From: Marivivens sp. | GTDB taxonomy: Bacteria > Pseudomonadota > Alphaproteobacteria > Rhodobacterales > Rhodobacteraceae | Length of the DNA: 64,000 bases | Assembly: GCA_024642115.1 (NCBI GenBank) | Contig: JAHEBU010000003.1 | Span: 330,144 to 394,143 of the forward strand | Direction: 5' to 3' | Shown here: positions 34,882 through 44,441 of the stretch, piece after piece | Layout of the letters: the number at the start of each line of letters is the position of its first letter | How positions within the stretch are numbered: the first letter of the stretch is position 1 | Notes under the pieces: generated by a model | Told to the model about the DNA's origin: nothing | The model's database searches: none | What the model saw: the letters and a program-made list of their open reading frames with translations, nothing else | Position numbers and translations under genes: made by a program

Positions 34882-35619
34882 TCAGGCGACCAGACCGCCA
34901 TCCATATCGTCGCCTGTTTCGGACATCAGGGTGCGGATGTCGGGGACGCGCACCTTGCGCTTGTCCTCCAGCACGATGACGCCCTCGGACTTGAGGGCGG
35001 ACATCTGGCGGCTGACCGTTTCCAGCGTCAGGCCCAGATAGTCGGCCATCGCCTCTCGCGTCAGGGGCAGGTCGATAACGACCGGACCCTTGACTTTGGC
35101 CATCCCAAGTTCGGCCTCGCGCCGGGCAAGGATGGTCAGCAGGCTCGCGATCTTTTCGCGGGCGGTCTTGCGGCCCAGAATCAGCATCCATTCCCGGGCT
35201 GCATCCAGTTCGTCCAGCGTCATCGCCAGCAGACGCTCCGCCACATGCGGGGTCGAGGTCATGAGAGTTTCAAACGGCTTGCGCCGGAAACAGCACAGGG
35301 TGATTTCGCTAAGCGCAATGACGTCATAGGGCGTGGTCGCCCGACCCGGACGGCCCAGAAAATCCGACGGCAAAAGCAGGCCCACCATCTGCGTCCGGCC
35401 ATCCTCCATCGTCTGGCTGATCGACGCCACACCCTTTACCACCGAGGCGACAAAGTTCATCTCGTCCCCGGCAAAAACGATCGGCTGACCGGCCTCGAAG
35501 GTGCGGTAATATTTGATCTGCTCCAGCACATCGAGTTCGTCTGCGTCGCATCGCGCGCAAACGGCCCGATGTCGGATCGGGCAGTCCTCGCAGGCATGAT
35601 CGAGTGTCGCTGTGGCCAT
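34882..35619 (-). CDS. fnrL: FnrL-type oxygen-responsive Crp/Fnr regulator
   Basis: The 245-residue regulator has N-terminal cysteines at positions 10, 13, 21 and 24 (CEDC, CARC), with a further cysteine pair in LCCFRRKPF near residue 100 that can supply the last ligand of an oxygen-labile [4Fe-4S] cluster. A cAMP-binding-like domain follows. The C-terminal helix-turn-helix includes TLETVSRQMSALK, in which E-T-V-S-R is the FNR recognition motif for TTGAT-N4-ATCAA. The ATG at 35619 has AAGGA eight bases upstream. Three perfect FNR boxes in this window are likely targets. hemN is divergent, as in many Rhodobacteraceae. Confidence 0.93.
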   Translation of the reverse strand: MATATLDHACEDCPIRHRAVCARCDADELDVLEQIKYYRTFEAGQPIVFAGDEMNFVASVVKGVASISQTMEDGRTQMVGLLLPSDFLGRPGRATTPYDVIALSEITLCCFRRKPFETLMTSTPHVAERLLAMTLDELDAAREWMLILGRKTAREKIASLLTILARREAELGMAKVKGPVVIDLPLTREAMADYLGLTLETVSRQMSALKSEGVIVLEDKRKVRVPDIRTLMSETGDDMDGGLVA

Positions 35620-35680
35620 GGCTGTGTCCTTTTCAGCTGCAATCGGTATCAACACAGATCTATCGGACGTTGGGAAAGAA

Positions 35681-37036
35681 ATGACAACACATACTGATCT
35701 CAGAAAGCTTGGGCTGTTTGACGCCCGCGCCCCCCGCTACACCAGCTATCCGCCTGCCAACCACTTTTCAGGCCGGGTCGGACCGGGACAAACGGCGGAC
35801 TGGATCAGGGCGGTGCCGGCTGGAGGGCGAGTCTCGCTTTACCTGCATATACCCTATTGTCGCCGGTTGTGCTGGTTTTGTGCCTGCCGGACGCAGGGAA
35901 CCAGCACAGATCGACCGCTTGCCCCGTATCTGACACTCTTGAAAAGGGAACTGGCGCAGATCGGGTCGATCCTGTCACCGGATGTCCGTATCAGCGCCAT
36001 TCATCTGGGCGGCGGCACGCCCACGCTTTTGCCCCCCGCGATGATTGCAGACCTCGGTGCGGCCCTGGCAGACTTTCGCCCGTGGTCAGATGACATGCGA
36101 TTTTCAGTCGAGATCGACCCGACCGAAGTGGACCAGCCCCGAATCGACGCATTGCGGGCGATCGGGATGACCCGGGCCAGCATCGGCGTTCAGGATTTCG
36201 ACCCGGCTGTGCAAGAGGCGATCGGGCGCGACCAGAGCTTTGACCAGACAAGCGACGTGGTGGCGATGTTGCGGGCCGCAGGGGTGGACAGCCTGAACAT
36301 GGACATCCTCTATGGCCTGCCCCACCAAAGCCGGGGGCGGATGGCTGACATGGTGCAAAAGGTCCTGTCGCTCGGCCCCGACCGGGTGGCCCTTTATGGC
36401 TATGCCCATGTGCCATGGATGGCCAAGCGGCAGGTGATGATCCCCGCCGACGCCCTACCCGATGCCGAAACCCGGCTTGGCCTGTTCGACGCGGCACGCC
36501 GTCTGTTCATCTGGGATGGCTATGTCGAGGTGGGGATCGACCACTATGCCCGCCCAACTGACAGCCTTGCCCGGGCGGCGGCGACCGGAACGCTGCGCCG
36601 TAACTTTCAGGGCTACACCGACGATCAGTCCGAGGTACTGATCGGGCTTGGGGCCTCGGCCATCTCGCGGTATCCGCAAGGTTATGCGCAGAACCTGTCC
36701 ACTTCGTCGCGCTATGCGGCAGCCATAGACGACGGTGGACTGGCGACCGAACGCGGTCACGCGATGACGGGCGACGACACCTTGCGCGCCGCGATGATCG
36801 AGGCGCTGATGTGCGACTTTGCCCTTGACCTGCCCCGGCTTTCGGCGCGGTTCGGCATTCCTGTCAGCACCCTTCTTGACCTGACAGCCCCGTTGCGGGA
36901 CCGGTTTGCCGATCACCTCACGCTTGGCGATGGCATCCTGCGGCTTGATAATCATGCGCGGCTCATCGCCCGCCTCGTCGCGGCAGAGCTGGACGCCTAT
37001 GCCATGCCCGAAGGACGACACAGTCAGGCGCTGTGA
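35681..37036 (+). CDS. hemN: Oxygen-independent coproporphyrinogen III oxidase
   Basis: The 451-residue radical-SAM enzyme converts coproporphyrinogen III to protoporphyrinogen IX without oxygen, for haem and bacteriochlorophyll. It shows APRYTSYPPANHF at the front and the iron-sulfur motif CxxxCxFCxC at residues 60, 64, 67 and 69 (CRRLCWFCAC). It also has HLGGGTPTLL and the SLNMDILYGLPHQS segment used for SAM binding. The ATG at 35681 follows GGGAAAG; the frame extends upstream across fnrL without support. The spacer to fnrL is 61 bases and holds only half of an FNR box (ATCAA). Confidence 0.95.
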   Translation: MTTHTDLRKLGLFDARAPRYTSYPPANHFSGRVGPGQTADWIRAVPAGGRVSLYLHIPYCRRLCWFCACRTQGTSTDRPLAPYLTLLKRELAQIGSILSPDVRISAIHLGGGTPTLLPPAMIADLGAALADFRPWSDDMRFSVEIDPTEVDQPRIDALRAIGMTRASIGVQDFDPAVQEAIGRDQSFDQTSDVVAMLRAAGVDSLNMDILYGLPHQSRGRMADMVQKVLSLGPDRVALYGYAHVPWMAKRQVMIPADALPDAETRLGLFDAARRLFIWDGYVEVGIDHYARPTDSLARAAATGTLRRNFQGYTDDQSEVLIGLGASAISRYPQGYAQNLSTSSRYAAAIDDGGLATERGHAMTGDDTLRAAMIEALMCDFALDLPRLSARFGIPVSTLLDLTAPLRDRFADHLTLGDGILRLDNHARLIARLVAAELDAYAMPEGRHSQAL

Positions 37037-37075
37037 CCCCCTTTCGGGGGACCGGGCCTGCGGTTATGTCGGGAT

Positions 37076-37975
37076 ATGTCCCAGATTCTGATCGCCCTTC
37101 TGCCCGATTTCGCGCTGATCGCCCTTGGCGGAGTTCTGGGGCGGATCGTACCCACCGAAGGCTGGGCCGGGATCGACCGCCTGAATTTTCTTGTCCTGTT
37201 CCCGGCGCTGATCTTTGTCGCGGCCAGCAGCCGCCAACCCGCCGGGGCCGATCTTCTGGTGATTGGTCTGGGGGTCTGGGCACTACAACTGCTTGGGTTT
37301 GGGTTGGGCTGGCTGGCGCGCGGGCTGGGGCCGGACCGGTTTCTTGATTTCGCGGGGCTGTGGCAATGTGCGTGGCGGTTCAACACCGCGCTGGCCTTTG
37401 TAGCCATCAGCCCGCTGCCTGCGAGTTTTGCCGCACCGATGTCCATCGCACTGGGGTTGGGGATCCCGCTGGCAAATATTCTGGCCGTTGGGGCGCTGTC
37501 GCGGGGTGGGGCGCTGGGGCTGGGTCAAACGCTGCGGCAGATCGCGCTGAACCCGTTCCTGCTGGCCAGCGCGGGCGGAATTACCCTGTCAATCCTTGGG
37601 TTACGGCTGCCCGATCTGGTCCTGCATCCGGTCACATCCCTGTCGCAGGCCGCCCTGCCCATCGCGCTGTTGTCGCTGGGGGCGGCGCTGAACTGGGGGG
37701 CGATCCTTCGGATCGACCTGTTCGCCGCGGTGTTCTGCGGCATCAAGTTGGTGGCGCTACCATCGGCGGCGTTCGGGGTGGGGTCGGCGGTCGGCCTGTC
37801 CGCCGCCCACATCACCGTGCTGACAATCTTTGCCGCCCTGCCCACATCTTCGGCCGCCCATATCCTCGCCTCGGTCTTTGGCGCTGACAAACGGGCGGTA
37901 TCGACATTGATTGCGCAATGCACGGTGCTGGGCTGTATCACCCTGCCGCTTTGGATCGCGCTGGTCGCCGCCTAG
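37076..37975 (+). CDS. AEC-family transporter (auxin efflux carrier-like permease)
   Basis: The 299-residue membrane protein has ten hydrophobic helices in two inverted halves. Features are LLPDFALIALGGVLGRIVP at the start, LNFLVLFPALIFVAASS, and AALPTSSAAHILASVFGADK in the second half with the broken-helix signature. Bacterial members export or import organic acids, but the substrate here is unknown. It lies 39 bases after hemN on the same strand. It converges on the iron alcohol dehydrogenase gene with only ten bases between stops. Confidence 0.88.
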   Translation: MSQILIALLPDFALIALGGVLGRIVPTEGWAGIDRLNFLVLFPALIFVAASSRQPAGADLLVIGLGVWALQLLGFGLGWLARGLGPDRFLDFAGLWQCAWRFNTALAFVAISPLPASFAAPMSIALGLGIPLANILAVGALSRGGALGLGQTLRQIALNPFLLASAGGITLSILGLRLPDLVLHPVTSLSQAALPIALLSLGAALNWGAILRIDLFAAVFCGIKLVALPSAAFGVGSAVGLSAAHITVLTIFAALPTSSAAHILASVFGADKRAVSTLIAQCTVLGCITLPLWIALVAA

Positions 37976-37985
37976 GGCGGCGACG

Positions 37986-39131
37986 TCACATCGCGGCCAG
38001 AAACAGCGCCTTGGTGTTTTCGGTGGTCATGGCGACGGGATTGCCGCCGACGCTTGGGTCCTCAAGCGCCATGGCGGTCAATTCGTCCACACGCCCCTCG
38101 TCCACGCCCAGCGCCCTTAGCCCATTGGGAATTCCCAAGGTCGCGTTTAACTCGTCCACCCGGGCGCAAAATCCGTCGAACCCACCGTCGATCCCCAGAT
38201 AGGCCGCCGCCATCGCCAGCCGGTCGGCAATGGCCGATTTGTTGAATTGCAGGCAGGCGGGCATGACCACGGCATTCGTCGTGCCGTGGTGGGTGTTGAA
38301 CACCGCACCGATGGGGTGCGAGAGGGCGTGGATCGCCCCCAGCCCCTTTTGGAACGCCACAGCCCCCATCGCCGCTGCCGCCATCATCTGCGCCCGCGCC
38401 TCGATATCGGTGCCGTCGGCATAGGCGCGGGGCAGGTAGGTGTTGACCAAACGCAGACCTTCCAGCGCGATGCCCTGGGACATGGGGTGAAAGAACGGGC
38501 TGGAGTAAGCCTCGAGACAGTGCGCAAAGGCATCCATCCCGGTGCCCGCCGTGATCATTTTCGGCATGCCCACGGTCAGTTCGGGGTCGCTGATCACGAC
38601 GGTCGGCAGCACCTTGGGGTGGAAGATGATCTTTTTGACGTGGGTTTCCGAGTTTGTGATGACGCTGGCGCGGCCGACCTCGGACCCTGTTCCAGCGGTG
38701 GTGGGGACCGCTACGATTGGCGCAATGCCCGCCGGGTCGGCCCGCGTCCACCAGTCGCCGATATCTTCGTAATCCCAAAGCGGCCGGGTCTGCCCGGACA
38801 TGAAGGCCACCATCTTGCCCAGATCGAGGCCCGATCCCCCGCCAAAGGCCACGACCCCGTCGTGCCCGCCCGCCTTGTAGGCGGCAAGGCCAGCCGCCAG
38901 GTTCACCTCGGTCGGGTTGGCGTCCACGTCGGAAAACATCGCCCGGCCCAACCCGGCGGCGTCCAGCAGATCCAGCGCGTTTTGCGTGATCGCCATCGAC
39001 GCGAGCCCCCGGTCGGTCACAAGCAGAGGCCGTTTGATCCCGGCCTGCGCACAGGCAGCGGCCAGTTCCGAAATCCGACCTGCGCCGAATTTGATCGCGG
39101 TTGGATAGGACCAGTTGCCAACGAGGTTCAT
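37986..39131 (-). CDS. Iron-containing alcohol dehydrogenase
   Basis: The 381-residue enzyme is a group III (iron or zinc) alcohol dehydrogenase. It shows the NAD loop VVAFGGGSGLDLGKMVAF, VPTTAGTGSEVGRASVI, and the metal ligands in AGTGMDAFAHCLEAY, ALSHPIGAVFNTHHGTTNAVV. It oxidises a primary alcohol or reduces an aldehyde with NAD(P). Its ATG overlaps the aldehyde dehydrogenase stop by four bases, so alcohol and aldehyde oxidation steps are coupled. It is the last gene of the TRAP-containing operon. Confidence 0.92.
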   Translation of the reverse strand: MNLVGNWSYPTAIKFGAGRISELAAACAQAGIKRPLLVTDRGLASMAITQNALDLLDAAGLGRAMFSDVDANPTEVNLAAGLAAYKAGGHDGVVAFGGGSGLDLGKMVAFMSGQTRPLWDYEDIGDWWTRADPAGIAPIVAVPTTAGTGSEVGRASVITNSETHVKKIIFHPKVLPTVVISDPELTVGMPKMITAGTGMDAFAHCLEAYSSPFFHPMSQGIALEGLRLVNTYLPRAYADGTDIEARAQMMAAAAMGAVAFQKGLGAIHALSHPIGAVFNTHHGTTNAVVMPACLQFNKSAIADRLAMAAAYLGIDGGFDGFCARVDELNATLGIPNGLRALGVDEGRVDELTAMALEDPSVGGNPVAMTTENTKALFLAAM

Positions 39132-40516
39132 GATTTGACCTTTCTGAAATGGTAAGAGCGCGGGCGCGTGACCGCGTGATAGCCCAGCACCGACATGGCC
39201 CCGCCACGTCCGGTATCCTTGGTCCCGGTCCAGCAGACGGCGGGGTCGATGTAGTCGGCGCGATTCATGAACACGGTCCCGGTTTCGATCTGTCGCCCGA
39301 TCCGTGCCGCCCGGTCCGCGTCCGAGGTCCAGATCGAGGCGGTGAGGCCGTAGGGGCTGTCGTTCATCAGGGCAATCGCCTCGGCGTCGTCCTTGACCGG
39401 CATGATGCCGACCACCGGGCCAAAGGATTCCTGCATCATCACGGTCATGGAATGGTCCACGTTCACAAGCACTTGGGGGGCAAGGTAGGCACCGCCGTCA
39501 TCGGCGGGAAAGTGGCCCGCGTCGATCAGGGGTTTGGCCCCGGCGGCCACGGCCTCGGCCGTCTGGTCGCGCACGGTTTTCGCAAAGCGCACGTTGGCCA
39601 TCGGGCCAAGGGTGCTGTCCGCGTCAAACGGGTTGCCCAGTTTGAGCGCGTTGACCCAATCGACGGCTTTGGCGACGAAGGCGTCATAAAGGCTTTCGTG
39701 GACATAGATCCGTTCGATCCCGCAGCAGCATTGCCCGGCGTTGAACATCGCCCCGTCCATCAGCACGTCCACGGCCCAATCAAGGTCCGCATCCTCGGCC
39801 ACATAGCCGGGGTCCTTGCCCCCCAGTTCGAGGCCAAGTGACGTGAACGTCCCCGCCGCCGCCCGTTCGATGGCCTGCCCGCCCGCGACCGATCCGGTGA
39901 AATTTACAAAGCCAAACGAGCGGTCCGCGATCAGCTTTTCGGTCCCTGCATGGTCCAGAACGACATTCTGGAACACGTCGGCAGGCACCCCGCCCTTGTG
40001 CATGGCTGTTGCGATGTGTTCGCCCGCGACCAGCGTCTGGCTGGCGTGTTTGAGCATCACCGAATTGCCCGCGATCAGCGCAGGCACGATGGTGTTGAGC
40101 GCGGTAAGATAGGGGTAGTTCCAGGGCGCGATGACGAACACCACCCCCATCGGGGCGCGTTCGATCCGCCGTTCGAACCGGTCCGAATCCTCGGCCACGA
40201 TGGGCGCCAGCGCCGTTTCGGCGATCGAGGCCATGTAGTTGGCCCGTTCGTTCACCCCGCCAAATTCGCCGCCGAACCGGGTGGGACGGCCCATCTGCCA
40301 GGCCAGCCCTTCGACCACTTCGTCCTTCATGGCGTTCAGGGCGGCAATCCCGGCCATCACCTTGTCGCGCCGTTCGGACAGGGGCAACGCGGCCCAAGCC
40401 GGCTGTGCCGCCTTGGCCCGCGCCACCGCTGCGGCGGCCTGTTCGGGTGAAAGCGCCGGACGTTCGGCATAGACCCGCCCGTCCACGGGCGAGATACATT
40501 GGATCATCTTGGTCAT
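39128..40516 (-). CDS. NAD(P)+-dependent aldehyde dehydrogenase
   Basis: The 462-residue protein is an aldehyde dehydrogenase. It shows VFVIAPWNYPYLTALNTIVP and FVNFTGSVAGGQAIERAA for the cofactor, the general-base region LELGGKDPGYVAEDADLDWA, and the catalytic cysteine in FNAGQCCCGIERIYV. It probably oxidises the aldehyde formed by the coupled alcohol dehydrogenase. The ATG at 40516 has GGAGG seven bases upstream; the frame is open for a further 11 codons without support. It lies 19 bases after the glutamine-synthetase-like gene. Confidence 0.92.
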   Translation of the reverse strand: MTKMIQCISPVDGRVYAERPALSPEQAAAAVARAKAAQPAWAALPLSERRDKVMAGIAALNAMKDEVVEGLAWQMGRPTRFGGEFGGVNERANYMASIAETALAPIVAEDSDRFERRIERAPMGVVFVIAPWNYPYLTALNTIVPALIAGNSVMLKHASQTLVAGEHIATAMHKGGVPADVFQNVVLDHAGTEKLIADRSFGFVNFTGSVAGGQAIERAAAGTFTSLGLELGGKDPGYVAEDADLDWAVDVLMDGAMFNAGQCCCGIERIYVHESLYDAFVAKAVDWVNALKLGNPFDADSTLGPMANVRFAKTVRDQTAEAVAAGAKPLIDAGHFPADDGGAYLAPQVLVNVDHSMTVMMQESFGPVVGIMPVKDDAEAIALMNDSPYGLTASIWTSDADRAARIGRQIETGTVFMNRADYIDPAVCWTGTKDTGRGGAMSVLGYHAVTRPRSYHFRKVKS

Positions 40517-40535
40517 GTCGTTCCTCCGGAAAGGC

Positions 40536-41900
40536 CTAGAGCCTTTCAAATCCGCGCATCAGTTCCCAGTCGGTCACCACCCTGTCGTGCTCGGACACTT
40601 CCCAGCGGGCAGCGTGGACGTAGTGGTCGATCACGTCGTCCCCAAAGGCGGCGCGCAGCATCTTGGACCGGTCCATCGCGACAGTGGCGTCGCGCAGGGA
40701 ATGGGGGATGTCGCGGGCCTTTTTCGAGGAATACATGTCGCCCTTCATCTCGGGCTCCAATTCCATCTTCTGGTCGATGCCGTCAAGGCCCGCCGCAAGC
40801 TGGGCTGCGAGCGCCAGATAGGGGTTCAGGTCCGCCCCGCCCACCCGGCATTCCACCCGCACGCCTTTGGTATCCGCCCCGCAGACCCGGTAGCCTGCCG
40901 TGCGGTTGTCGGTGGACCAGACCGCCTTGGTCGGGGCGAAGAGGCCCACGGTGAACCGTTTGTAGCTGTTGATGTTGGGGGCGAGGAAATAGGTGAGGTC
41001 TGTCGCGTGTTTGAGCAGCCCCGCCATATAGTGCCGCATGACCTGCGACATGCCGTGATCGGCGTCCTTGTCAAAGAAGGCCGGTTTGCCCTTGGACCAC
41101 AGCGACTGGTGGATGTGGCTGGACGATCCGGCCTTGGCCGTCGCGTATTTGGCCATGAAGGTGACGGACCGGCCCTGCTGGTGGGCGATTTCCTTGGTCG
41201 CGTTCTTGGTGATCGTGTGCATGTCCGCCGTATCGAGCGCATCGGAATAGCGGATGTTGATTTCTTCCTGTCCCGCGTCCGCCTCGCCCTTGGAATTTTC
41301 CACGGGGATGCCCGCGCCATACAGGCCGTTGCGCAGGGCGCGCATCACCGCCTCTTCTTTCATGGACCCGAAGATGCCGTAGTCGTTGTTGAACCGGACC
41401 ATCGGCGTCATTGCCCGGTAGCCCTGATCGCGCAGGTGTTCGAAGCTTTCCTCGAACAGGTAGAATTCCAGTTCGGTCGCCATCATCGCGTCGTAACCCA
41501 GCGCCTTGGCCCGGGCGATCTGGCGTTTTAGGATGGCGCGGGGGGAATGGGGGATCTCGGCATGGGTGTGGTGATCCAGAAGGTCGCACATGACCATCGC
41601 CGTTCCAGGCAACCACGGAATCCGCCGGATCGTGCTCAGATCAGGTTTGTGAACGTAATCGCCATAGCCCCGCGTCCAATTCGATGCCTTGAACCCCGGC
41701 ACGGTGGTCATGTCCACATCGACGGCCAGCAGGTAGTCGCAGCCATGTGTTTCCTCGAACCCGCTTTCGATGAAATGGACGGCGTGGAACCGTTTGCCCA
41801 AGAGCCGCCCCTGCATGTCCACAATGCAGGTCAGGACGGTGTCGATCTCGCCGGATTTGACGGCGGTCTTGAGGGCGGCAAAGGTCAGGTTGGCGGGCAT
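40536..41900 (-). CDS. Glutamine-synthetase-family ligase (gamma-glutamylamide synthetase-like)
   Basis: The 454-residue protein has the GS N-terminal and catalytic domains: MMATELEFYLFEESFEHLR, ENSKGEADAGQEEINIRYSD, the ATP-site GSSSHIHQSLWSKG and the glutamate-site NRTAGYRVCGADTKG/ECRVGGADLNPYLALAA. Sequence and context suggest a gamma-glutamyl ligase rather than true GlnA. Such enzymes join glutamate to putrescine, ethanolamine or isopropylamine to protect the amine during oxidation. The genes downstream encode an aldehyde and an alcohol dehydrogenase, and those upstream a TRAP transporter. The exact amine is not known. Confidence 0.85.
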   Translation of the reverse strand: MPANLTFAALKTAVKSGEIDTVLTCIVDMQGRLLGKRFHAVHFIESGFEETHGCDYLLAVDVDMTTVPGFKASNWTRGYGDYVHKPDLSTIRRIPWLPGTAMVMCDLLDHHTHAEIPHSPRAILKRQIARAKALGYDAMMATELEFYLFEESFEHLRDQGYRAMTPMVRFNNDYGIFGSMKEEAVMRALRNGLYGAGIPVENSKGEADAGQEEINIRYSDALDTADMHTITKNATKEIAHQQGRSVTFMAKYATAKAGSSSHIHQSLWSKGKPAFFDKDADHGMSQVMRHYMAGLLKHATDLTYFLAPNINSYKRFTVGLFAPTKAVWSTDNRTAGYRVCGADTKGVRVECRVGGADLNPYLALAAQLAAGLDGIDQKMELEPEMKGDMYSSKKARDIPHSLRDATVAMDRSKMLRAAFGDDVIDHYVHAARWEVSEHDRVVTDWELMRGFERL

Positions 41901-41923
41901 GTGTGGTGTCCTTGGGGTGGGGG

Positions 41924-41944
41924 CCGGGCGGAGTGTCCGCCCGG
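41924..41944 (-). terminator. Hairpin between dctP and the ligase gene
   Basis: CCGGGCGG and CCGCCCGG form a perfect 8-bp stem around AGTGT just after dctP. It has no T-run. It probably stabilises the dctP mRNA 3' end or partly terminates, so that the receptor is made in excess over the downstream enzymes. Confidence 0.55.
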
Positions 41945-41954
41945 ACCGCTGGTC

Positions 41955-43040
41955 TTAGCGGTAGGGATAACCGGCTTTGGTCATCACATTGGCATAGTCC
42001 TTGAACGCCTGCACGACTTTGGCCGACCGGGGGCTGGCAGACGCGATTTCATCCCAGAACCCTTCGGCGTCGGCCACGACGGTTGACCATTCCTCGGGCG
42101 GGATCGAGGTCAGTTCCATCTTTTCGCCTTCGACGCGCAGTTTGGCCTCGCCACCCCAGTACCACTGGTTGCGGTAATAGTGCGACTGGTCGATGGTCGA
42201 CCGATAGAGCTGTTGCAGATGCGGCGGCACTTTGTTCCAGCTTTCGGTGTTGGCGAAATAGCTGCCGAACCATGCGCCCGTGACGGAATTGGTCAGGGCA
42301 TAGTTGCACACGTCCGCCCAACCCACTTCGTAGGCTTCGGTGAACCCGCACCAGGCCACGCCGTCCAACTCGCCCGTCTGCATGGCGACCTCGACATCGT
42401 CCCACGGCACGGTCACGGGGATCAGGCCGTATTTGGACAGGAACTTGCCCGCGGTCGGCACGCCGAACACGCGCAGCCCGTTCATGTCGGCCAGCGACCG
42501 GATCGGTTTGTCCACGGTAAAGATGTGCAGCGGGTCCCACGCCCCGGACGACAGCCAGGTGACGTTGTCGACCTCGCCATAGGCTTCGTTCCAGATCTCG
42601 TTCAGGCCGTAATAGGCAAACAACGCCGGCACATCGAGGCTGAAGCGGGTGGCGAAGGGGAAATAGCCGCCAAAGACCGAGATATCGACGGGCGAGGCCA
42701 TGGTGGCATCATCCGACTGCACCGCGTCGATGGTCCCGTTCTGCATGGCGCGGAACAGTTCGGACGTGGGGACCAACTGGTCGGCGTAATACAGCTCGAT
42801 CTCCATCTCGCCATTGGCGGCGGCGTTGAAGGCGTCGATCTGGGGCTTGATGACGTGGGCGCCCAGCGGCGCGCCGGAATAGGATTGCAGCCGCCATTTG
42901 ATCGGGGCGGTCTGGGCGATCAGCGCCGGGGCGGCCAGCGTCGATGACGCGGCCACAGCACCGCCATAGCCCACGCGCTTCATGAAATCGCGGCGGCTTT
43001 GCAAAATCTTTTCGGACGGGGAAAGGGGTTTGTCTGTCAT
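41955..43040 (-). CDS. dctP: TRAP transporter substrate-binding protein DctP
   Basis: The 361-residue periplasmic receptor has a twin-arginine signal (SRRDFMKRVGYGGAVAASS). Its mature TRAP fold is of the DctP family: IKWRLQSYSGAPLGAHVIKP, then GEMEIELYYADQLVPTSELF, FTVDKPIRSLADMNGLRVFG and ELDGVAWCGFTEAYEVGW. Members with this profile bind organic acids or amino-acid-like ligands; the ligand is not visible here. It follows dctM by 54 bases and has its own AAGGAGT ribosome site. Confidence 0.9.
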   Translation of the reverse strand: MTDKPLSPSEKILQSRRDFMKRVGYGGAVAASSTLAAPALIAQTAPIKWRLQSYSGAPLGAHVIKPQIDAFNAAANGEMEIELYYADQLVPTSELFRAMQNGTIDAVQSDDATMASPVDISVFGGYFPFATRFSLDVPALFAYYGLNEIWNEAYGEVDNVTWLSSGAWDPLHIFTVDKPIRSLADMNGLRVFGVPTAGKFLSKYGLIPVTVPWDDVEVAMQTGELDGVAWCGFTEAYEVGWADVCNYALTNSVTGAWFGSYFANTESWNKVPPHLQQLYRSTIDQSHYYRNQWYWGGEAKLRVEGEKMELTSIPPEEWSTVVADAEGFWDEIASASPRSAKVVQAFKDYANVMTKAGYPYR

Positions 43041-43094
43041 TGGGTTACTCCTTGTTGGGGTTGAAATTCAGCCTCTGACGGGCCGTTGATGGGA

Positions 43095-44441
43095 CTATCT
43101 CGCGTTGACGTATTGCGGCAGCCACAGGGCGATTTGCGGAAAGATCATCACCAGCGCGATGGTCAGCGTCATCATGGCGACAAAGGGCCAGATCGACGCG
43201 TAGATGTCGCGCAGGGATATTTCGGGCGGCGCCATCGCCCGCATCAGGAACAGGTTATAGCCAAAGGGCGGCGTGATATAGGCGATCTGGCAGGTCATCG
43301 TGTAAAGGACCCCGAACCAGATCAGTTGCCCGTCGATCCCCAGATCCAGCGTCTTGACCAAGGGAATGTAAAGCGGGGCCACGATCACCAGCATCGCCGT
43401 GTCGTCCAGAAACATGCCCATGATGATGAAACTGATCTGCATCATGATGATGACCTGCCAAGGCGACAGGTCCCAGCGGGTGATGAACAGGCTTTCGATG
43501 GCGCGGACCGCACCGATCCCGTCGAACACCGCGCCAAAGGCCAGTGCGGCCAGGATCAGCCACAGGAACATGCACGAAATCGCCAGCGTCTTGCGGGCCG
43601 TCTCGTGGATCATCCGCCGTGTCAGCCGCCGTTTGTAGAGAGCAGCCAAAGTGGCTGAGGTTGCCCCCACCGCCGAGCTTTCCACCAGACTTGTATATCC
43701 CATGACGAACAGGCCAGTCATGGCGAAAAAGATCAGGAACGGCAGCACGCCCGCCCGCAGCAGCGCCAGCTTCTCTGACAGCGGCATATTGAGTTCTTCT
43801 TCGCTGACCAGCGGGGCCAAGGCCGGGTTCAGCCGGGCGCGGACGATCACATAGACCACGAACATCGCCGCCATCAGAAGGCCGGGGATGACGCCTGCCA
43901 GCCATAGCTGGCTGACCGGTGCGCGGGCGATCATGCCATACAGGACCAGCACGACCGAAGGCGGCACCAGAATACCCAGCGACGACCCGCCCTGAACGAC
44001 CCCGGTAATCAGCGCCTTGTCATACCCCCGCTTGAGCATTTCCGGCAGCGCGATGGTGGCCCCGATGGCCATGCCCGCCACGCTGAGCCCGTTCATGGCG
44101 CTGATGATGACCATGAGAAAGATTGTCCCGATGGCCAGTCCGCCGCGCACCCGCCCGAACCAGACGTGCAGCATCCGGTACAGGTCCTCGGCGATGCCCG
44201 CCTCGGACAGGATGTAGCCCATGTAGATGAACAGGGGCAGCGTCAGCATGGGGAACCAGTTGAACAGCTTGAACGCTGCCGAAAACGGGATTTCCACGCC
44301 GCCGGTGCCATACAACAGCAGAACGCCCCCACAGGCGACAAAACCGATGGCCGCAAACACCCGCTGCCCGGTCATGAGCAGCATCATCATCGACGCGAAC
44401 ATCATGATCGCGATGAATTCGTAGCTGAACCCGTGGCTCAT
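43095..44441 (-). CDS. dctM: TRAP transporter large permease DctM
   Basis: The 448-residue protein is the main channel subunit with about twelve helices, including MMLLMTGQRVFAAIGFVACG, LFIYMGYILSEAGIAED, GMAIGATIALPEMLKRGYDK and FIIMGMFLDDTAMLVIVAPL, all in the DctM style. It uses a sodium or proton gradient to drive import of the ligand delivered by DctP. Its start overlaps dctQ by four bases (ATGA). Confidence 0.92.
   Translation of the reverse strand: MSHGFSYEFIAIMMFASMMMLLMTGQRVFAAIGFVACGGVLLLYGTGGVEIPFSAAFKLFNWFPMLTLPLFIYMGYILSEAGIAEDLYRMLHVWFGRVRGGLAIGTIFLMVIISAMNGLSVAGMAIGATIALPEMLKRGYDKALITGVVQGGSSLGILVPPSVVLVLYGMIARAPVSQLWLAGVIPGLLMAAMFVVYVIVRARLNPALAPLVSEEELNMPLSEKLALLRAGVLPFLIFFAMTGLFVMGYTSLVESSAVGATSATLAALYKRRLTRRMIHETARKTLAISCMFLWLILAALAFGAVFDGIGAVRAIESLFITRWDLSPWQVIIMMQISFIIMGMFLDDTAMLVIVAPLYIPLVKTLDLGIDGQLIWFGVLYTMTCQIAYITPPFGYNLFLMRAMAPPEISLRDIYASIWPFVAMMTLTIALVMIFPQIALWLPQYVNAR

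Noticed and set aside
35640..35660. FNR box upstream of hemN
   Set aside because: Only one half (ATCAA) is present; the other half reads GCAAT, with two of five matches.
37037..37050. Terminator after hemN (CCCCC-TTTC-GGGGG)
   Set aside because: The stem is only five base pairs and no T-run follows; the next gene begins 26 bases later on the same strand.
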